From Dendrobium chrysotoxum (Eukaryota; Streptophyta; Magnoliopsida; Asparagales; Orchidaceae), in the NCBI GenBank assembly GCA_019925795.1, contig CM034315.1, positions 32,370,446-32,434,445 of the forward strand: a stretch of DNA of 64,000 bases, written 5' to 3'. The position numbers and the translations under genes were made by a program. Shown piece after piece: positions 57,701 through 64,000 of this stretch (position 1 is its first letter; each line of letters starts with the position of its first letter). The notes beneath the pieces were generated by a model. The model searched no databases, was not told the DNA's origin, and was given only the letters and a program-made list of their open reading frames with translations.

Positions 57701-60466
57701 TTTGTTTTTTAAGGCTGAGTCCCCTATGCATCATTGACGACTTTCATAAGTGTTGAACTAGATTTGTAGTGCTCCAACAACCAGCATCATGACATTTACA
57801 ATGCCTCAACACCAGATCAAAAAATCATAGCTTCAAAGTCTAAGAAAAAAGGCAAATAATTCACCACCCTAGTGGAGCCAAGGTCAACACTGCAATGCTT
57901 TTTAGAGATGCAACACCAAAAATCTACATAGCTACACCTAAGTCTCAAGTATTTGAGCACTAGAGAACTAATCATTATAATGCTACAGCATTAGATTGCA
58001 CATTCAAGCATCATAGGACTAAACTTTTATAGTGTTGTAACAAAGAAGTTGACAAAAAATGGAGTCGCATTGAATCATCCAAGTGATGCACTAATTTATC
58101 CAATCGAGGTGCCGAGTCAGAGCAACACTGCAATGAAAACAATAGTTCATCTTATAGCACCCAGACACAACCATGTCAAGCTCCACAACACTTGAGTTTA
58201 TTTCTGTAGTAATATAAATAGTTTAAGTTAGTTTGAGAGTAAGAGAGTTAAAGTTTTTTCATTTTCTATCATCTTTCAATCTTGTGTTATTTTTTACTTT
58301 AGGACCCCCTTAGAGTCATGCCTAAGGGAGGCTAGAGAAGAGTAAGATACTATTTTTGAAGATTTTAGTCTATCTTATAATGAGCAATCCTATATTTGGA
58401 GAAGAGATGAGTGTAGAGAGTGCATTTTCATTACCTAGGTGACATTTTACTTCATGTTTTCTCTTGTATCTTCTTTTATGCAAGGAATGGAAATTGGTAT
58501 ACTTTCTTTATTTATAATATCTTGCTAATTTCTTAGTTTTGAACTAATTTTATGGTCTCAATGTCTAATGTAGACTCCTGTGTTTTAACATGTATAATGG
58601 ATGTTTTCAATATCTCAATTATTTAATTTAGTAAATATAATGGCCATGTGTGTAGTATAAAATTAGTGTGATATATTATCTCGATGGAGGAATATTGGAT
58701 CAAATAGGATTATTTAAATCAATTTTTTGCATGCCTAAACATAGGATGTTTTGGACTAATGAATATGATTACCCAAGTTTTTCCTTATAAAGCTCCCCAA
58801 AATAATTAAATTTATCTTTTTTCTTTCTTGCTCCAGTTGGAAGCACCTACTCAACTTTATGTGGAGTTTCCCCAACCTTAGTAGATGCTACCACTCTGAT
58901 CAACACTTTGTTTAGTCAGTAAAGTGGCATTTTCCATATTAATAAAAAATTGAGAGGAATGCCATCAAAATCAATGGATAGGTTGACTTTCTTGGCTAGC
59001 TTCACATCACCTCTATTAGTGATTGGTTCATATGTAATTGTTACTCTAATTGATAGAATTGTTACACTTTCACTACCCCAGGCTCAAGTTCAATCCTCTT
59101 TGTAGGATGAGTGATAGTAGGTTTAGAAGTCCCTTGATTTGTTTGTCCACCCTTTTGAGCCTCTTTACTCACTTAAGGTTCACTATCTTTTTATCCGGCT
59201 TCCCATCCTTTCTAAAGTTAAGGTTTTCCTTCTTTGAATTCCTAATACTAGCTCGAGCTAAATTATCAATGTTCATCTTCATGGCACTCACATGACTGAT
59301 AGCACATCTCAAAATTCCAAAGATTAAAAATCTCCCTACATGAGGCCACAATTTATATGGATTGAAAAGAAAGTGGCATCATATAAATTAATATTATTTT
59401 TTAGGCTATAATAAATAAGGAAATAATTTTGCATTGAATTTTTCATTATTATTTGGAAGCACTATTAAATACTAATCACCTTATTCTATTTGCCTTTATG
59501 TCCATTGACCACCAAAAGGTTAAGTGAATTGAAGAACTAATATATACTCACATATACCTTTCTAGTGTCTAACATGTAGTCAAGTGGCCTTGGTGAAGGA
59601 ACTCGTGTCTAGTGGGACCCACATGTGAACTAGCTTATTGGTAAGTAAGTTTTATTTGCCTAAGACCAATAGGTGAACTCACCCAATATTTAGCAAGTAC
59701 TACACACCCATAATCGATAGGTGAAATCACCTAATGAATAGTACGTGCTACTCACCTAGGCCGACAGAGAGGAGGTCCCTCACAATAGTCAATTAAAGTT
59801 CCATAAAAACTTAGTGACTCATCACTCACCATACAAGAAGTCAATTGTTAGGGTCCCTCATCCAGGGTGGATATCATCATTCATGATCGCCAAACTAAAC
59901 CACATAAAAGATTCTACCCATAATACTCTTAAAGAGGAAGTCACTCAACTACATGTTGTTGTGATCATCTAATAATAAACAGTTACTCCACGATAATAAC
60001 AAATCACTCACCTCACAGTTTTAAGATGATTTAAAGTTCCAACACAACTCTCTAATAATCCTAACATGCCTACTAGTTACTTTCTACCTTAGCTCAAAAT
60101 CAAATAATGGAATCACCCAACAATATTCTCATGAACCTACTTAGAACTACTAAACACTCCTAGAGAGAGATCACTAGTGTCTTACATTATCTTCCCACTT
60201 AACTATTATAATCCGAGAGCCCAAACTTATGTTTTAATTATTATAAACATTATTGGATGTTAATTTACTTATTCTGATATTTATATATTTGATTTTTTTC
60301 TTGCATGTACATCATACACAAAACAGCCTTGAATATATAAGACTTAAGACAATGTAGCATTAATGTATAAGTTAGTTTATGTTTGAAAGAATCTGTACTT
60401 TTTTATTTTTTAAACTTCTTTTTTGTAATGTCCGAGTTCTTAAGCTATACCTAATTGTATTGTGTG
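54747..60466. other. Unclassified repeat DNA, no gene recognised
   Basis: No domain is identified. Points of note: (GA)n at 56508-56525; a minus-strand 66-codon frame at 57452-57652 without known motifs; 57760-58340 with repeated GCAACACTGCAATG-like words, then AATATAAATAGTTTAAG and AGGACCCCCTTAGAGTCATG, which has the feel of an LTR end of a Ty3/gypsy element; a repeat of AATAGGTGAACTCACC and GATAGGTGAAATCACC at 59680-59740. I do not recognise these families. Confidence 0.4.
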
Positions 60467-61973
60467 TGAAAGTTCGTGAGGGGTGTTAAGCCCTTATGAA
60501 TTAGTCCCGAGGCTAACCAAGAGGGGGGGTGAATTGGATATTTAAAAAAAAAACTTCTTTAACAAAAAAAAATATCTTTTTATATCATGCAGTGAAAATG
60601 AATTAAATCAATAATAAAAAGATCAATCACAGATTTCACCCAAGCAGTTAATCGCGGTAAAATAAAATACAAAAAATAATTAGAAAGAATACACCAGATC
60701 TATAGTAGTTCAATCCAACCTGACCTACGTCCACTCCCCGGAGGCACCCTCCGAGTATTGCACTAAACCTTTAGTGACTCTCCTTTAGCCCCCACAACTA
60801 GGCGGAGAAGCCCTTACAAAATCACTTCTACCTTCCCCGGTACGACGGAGTGGCCAGGTTCTTTGATACCAAAGAGATCTTCTTCTTCCCAAAACTTCCC
60901 TCGAGATGACCCTTGAATCCGATGGTACTTAGGTGCAAGCTTACCGGAGCAACCATGTGAACCCCCTCACACTCTCTCGAAAATCCCCCTTTCAAGCCTC
61001 TTCACCCTCTCAAACTCCACCCTTTCCTCTCTCCCTTTCAAGCTCTTTCTTTAAGTTTTCTCCAGAAGAAATGAAGCATTAATGGCTGCCAAAGACACAT
61101 ATCAAGTGCCTTGAAAAAGCTTAAATAGAGAGCTCCAAAAATCCTTCCAAATCAATTCTGGAGGAAAAGATTGTCTAGGACTATCGCATGATCTTCCAGG
61201 ACAATTTACTCAAAAAGATGACTTTAGAAAACCCTAAAAACTCAATTCTACCCCCAAAGATCATCCAGGACGATCGCAGGATCGTCCAGGACGATGTGTA
61301 GAATTTGACCTGATAGTCCTTGACGATCTCAGGATAATCCAGGATGATCAGTATAAATTTTGCACAAATCATCCAATACGATATACAGATCGTCCAAGAC
61401 AATCAGAATAACAAATTATGCATATTTGATTGAATAATCATAGGATTAATTTAGGAAACATTATCATAGATCGTCGAGGATGATCTAGATCATCCAGGAC
61501 GATTAGAACAAAATTTGAATCTTAAATCCTTGCTTAAATTATCATGGTGGCCAGGATTTTGAGATCATAATGGATCATCCAGGACGATATAAATATCGCC
61601 CATGATAATTAGTTCAATGAACAGATCATCCTAGATACTTTAAATCATCCAGTATGATTTATTCAAAAGTTAAACTTCTGATTTTGACTAGATCTCACTC
61701 CCCCTAAGTGTGTGTGTACATGATTACAAGCAAGTATACACCTTTATAGGACTTGACTTAAGAAATCAAAAAGTACATCAATGAAAATTACAAATATCAT
61801 CACATCATAGCCTATTCTACCCATTCTTGAGCCTTGAATCATTGTTGGAAGGTTCATGTTATTCCTGAAATATTAGTATACACACAAATAAATATACATT
61901 ACAAATATTAGGAGATGTGATTCATAATATTTATTATCATCAAAATAAAAACTCGTGAGCCTGTGTCGTAACA
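60467..61973 (-). repeat. 3' LTR of gag-only element 3
   Basis: 1507 bp, starts TGAAAGTTCGTGAGGGGTG and ends TGTGTCGTAACA. It has CTAGGCGGAGAAGCCC (60799), a CT-rich part, and a U3 at 61155-61665. Confidence 0.9.
61155..61665 (-). promoter_or_regulatory. U3 palindrome array, gag-only LTR 3
   Basis: Best-preserved CC/GG-type set: GATCATCCAGGACGATCG (61259) followed at once by AGGATCGTCCAGGACGATG (61276); GATCGTCGAGGATGATC (61471) followed by AGATCATCCAGGACGATT (61487); also pairs near 61170, 61310, 61365, 61575 and 61625. Confidence 0.7.
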
Positions 61974-62160
61974 ATCTCCCCCTTTTTGATGATGGCAAAC
62001 ATTACTGGTTGAATTTACAAATAAAAAGTATTTTCTTCTAATCTCCCCCTCACTAAGAAAAGACTTTTAAAAATAGGGAGAAATATAATTTTTTATTTAA
62101 AAAAATACAATATAAATAAACTTCATAAATACAATAATACGTTATCCCCCTTTGACATTA
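61974..62160 (-). promoter_or_regulatory. Three purine tracts, gag-only element 3
   Basis: ATCTCCCCCTTTTTGATGAT at 61974 (LTR-adjacent), ATCTCCCCCTCACTAAG at 62040, and TATCCCCCTTTGACATTATC at 62143. On the coding strand all contain GGGGGA. The outer one is the expected plus-strand primer. Confidence 0.75.
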
Positions 62161-62609
62161 TCAAAAAGAAGAGGAGCATAGAAACTCAAAATAAAAAAAA
62201 TAGACTAAAAGATTGAAAATGGTCCCTGATCTGGTGAAAAAAAAATTTGAAAATTTATATTGAAATATCAAGAATTTTCTTGTAATGAGAAAGTTACCTC
62301 TTGATTTTATTCAAAAGCTTAGTAAGGCATGTATTGACCACTCATAACCCGGAAAGGTTAGAGATTCAAAAATTGTTAATCCAAGCTCTAGTTTTAAAAA
62401 GGTTAAAAAAAATTTTAAGCCCAATATCTAAATCAAGGAACAAATTAAATAAGGAAACATAAATCTTTTCAAAACTCCTTTCATGAAATATATCTAATAG
62501 AAGATTAATACAAAGTAATGAATTATAAATCATAATTTTCAAGCTCAAGTAACAAACTTATCAAAAAGACATGAGTTTTCTAAACTTTAGAGATTTATAA
62601 GAAGGGAAG

Positions 62610-62765
62610 CTAACTTTTTGTGGGCTCATTTTATGCCTCTTTTCATTTTGGCACTCTTTGCGCGTCTTTTAATTTTTGAACACTTTATGTATCTTTTCAA
62701 TTTGGTGACATTACGCATCTTTTTCGCTTTGGGCTTATTTTTACCTCTTTTATTTTTTGTAATTT
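62610..62765 (-). repeat. Imperfect tandem repeat, gag-only element 3
   Basis: GGGCTCATTTTATGCCTCTT, TTGGCACTCTTTGCGCGTCT, ACACTTTATGTATCTTTTCA, TTGGTGACATTACGCATCTT. Homologous to 19330-19500 and 36555-36735. Confidence 0.65.
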
Positions 62766-63311
62766 GTCTCCTTTCTAAATCTTTAAAATCAGTAAATCAT
62801 ATTCTTATGATAAAGATGAACAACCTGATTAAGATAATCTTTGAAGTAGGTTCATTAACTTGCAAAAGATTCCTATGAGATAGATAAAATGTAGGGAGAT
62901 GAAATGGGTTTAATTTCAAAAACTAATTTTTCATTTGAAAAAAATTTTGAATCAAAAGTGAGATAGCCTTATATAAAGAAATTAGGTGGAGAGACAAAAT
63001 AACGAGTTTCCTTCCTTTGCATAATTTTAGAGAAATTAATCACAACTTACATATAATTTTTTAAAAAATAGGAGGTAAATTTTTTATTTTTAGAAAACAT
63101 GATTTTTCAAAAAATAATTTGATTTTGTAAAGTGTAAATAAAACAAAAAATGATATGTGTGTGTTGATCAGAGAAATTGACAATCATATAGAAAAAATAA
63201 AATAAAAGATTGCAAAAATAAAACAAAAAGAATAAAAAGAAAACTTAAAAAATAATAAAAAAGTAAAAATATTCATACAAACAAAACAAACGCAAACACA
63301 CAAGCAAAACT

Positions 63312-64000
63312 TTAATTCACATTATCTCGTTCCTGGTCTGATGATTCAGAAGCTAGGTCTGCCCAAGAGATTTTTTTTGCTTTGCTTTATTCGCCCTTAT
63401 TACAATTTGCTTAGCTTTACCCTTTTCCTTTTCAGGAAGGGTTTTTAAGTTCGGGCACTAATTTTTCATATGTCCAGGTTTCCTACATCCAAAGCAAACA
63501 ATGTCAAAAGAGAACTTAATATTCTTACTATTTTTACCTTTGTTTCACTTTTGATGTTGATGCTTGTGCTTTAGTAATCTTTTCAATTTATTTGTTATTG
63601 ATACTAACGCCTTACATTCATCATCTTCTGAGTTGTTTTTTCCAGTGTCTTCAGTTTTCAGCACTATAGTTTCACCTACATCCAAAAGTCATTGACCCAA
63701 ACTTTGCTCATAGGCAATGAGTGAGCCGATCGGATTATCAATAGAATATTCATTTAAATTTTTAGATTCAAAAATTACAACAACTTTGGCATCAAATTTA
63801 TCAAGTAGAGAAAGTAGGATTTTATTGACTTTTTCAAAATTTGAAAGTTCTTTTCCTAATGCATGTAATGATGTCATAATTTGAGTAAACATAGTATACA
63901 TGTCTAATATAATCTCATAAGGTTTCATGCTAAAAAATTCATAATTATGCATTAAAATATTTAATCTAGATTGCTTGATTTTACAAGTACCTCCATACAT
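63312..64000 (-). pseudogene. gag: Gag of gag-only element 3, partial
   Basis: Enters from the right with MYGGTCKIKQSRLNIL, then MKPYEIILDMYTMFTQIMTS and DKFDAKVVVIFESKNLNEYS (63689-64000). It is then shifted, with LKTEDTG and a zinc knuckle CFGCRKPGHMKN followed by a stop and C (63455-63500), and closes ESSDQERDNVN with a stop at 63312. The knuckle Cys and His are kept. There is no coiled-coil tail after the knuckle, as in copy 2. Broken by stops near 63690 and 63470. Confidence 0.8.

Larger units (their letters stand above)
60467..64000 (-). mobile_element. Gag-only copia element 3, right part outside the window
   Basis: The best view of the gag-only structure: 3' LTR (60467-61973), purine tracts (61974 on), 3' non-coding region (62160-63311), and gag (63312-64000, continuing). 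From the gag stop to the 3' LTR there are only about 1.3 kb and no trace of protease, integrase, RT or RNase H. Left flank GTGTG (60462-60466) is the candidate target duplication; its partner is outside. Confidence 0.85.

Noticed and set aside
59050..59351. Possible coding fragment (minus strand KMNIDNLARASIRNSKKEN)
   Set aside because: Reminiscent of retroelement Gag but too short and without a diagnostic motif; not called.
61155..61665. Repeated palindromes as a possible CRISPR array
   Set aside because: Repeat copies vary, spacers are irregular, and the setting is a plant LTR U3.

Overview
The window looks like intergenic nuclear DNA of a seed plant with a large, repeat-rich genome. I see no host protein gene, rRNA, organelle DNA or CRISPR array. 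The sequence is AT-rich, and nearly everything recognisable is a transposable element. Most of it is degenerate Ty1/copia retrotransposon with the plant primer-binding site TGGTATCAGAGC, a UBN2-type Gag, and the order PR-INT-RT-RNase H. The long Gag with a coiled-coil tail suggests the SIRE/Maximus branch, which is an inference. The species cannot be named from the sequence.

Layout. (1) 1-3351: element A (minus strand), Gag plus 5' LTR, inserted into an older plus-strand gag (3352-4075). (2) 4076-7329: unclassified old repeats. (3) 7330-7763: LINE-1 3' fragment and an inverted LTR head. (4) 7764-17991: element B, a decayed copia with both LTRs, pol, gag and an extra ORF ('ORF3') between pol and the 3' LTR. 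(5) 18523-49166: element C, a copia of the same kind stretched to about 30.6 kb by later insertions. Two gag-only elements sit in its 3' LTR, a CACTA-like element in its ORF3, a complete copia (element F, 34339-43767, TSD AGATC) in its protease region, and a solo LTR in opposite orientation (44056-45732, TSD ACCAC) in its gag region. (6) 49167-60466: unclassified AT-rich repeats plus a clean 889-bp CACTA element (53855-54743, TSD GAA) with a very GC-rich core. (7) 60467-64000: a third gag-only element running off the right end.

Minus-strand elements read right to left: the 5' LTR is at high coordinates, and on the plus strand each LTR starts TGAAAGTT and ends near TAACA. No copia coding region is intact. 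The nearest is the gag at 25804-26841, with two in-frame stops. The gag-only elements have LTRs, PBS, gag and purine tract but no pol, so they would have depended on enzymes from relatives.

The least ordinary signals are: (a) arrays of near-perfect 17-bp palindromes, GATCATCCAGGATGATC or GATCATACTGTATGATC, in the U3 of every copia LTR and again between pol and ORF3; (b) tandem 38-bp hairpin units in the transcribed part of the LTR, four copies in one LTR and two in the other of element F; (c) an ORF in the env position that resembles the plant retrotransposon domain called 'putative plant transposon protein'; (d) the gag-only family.
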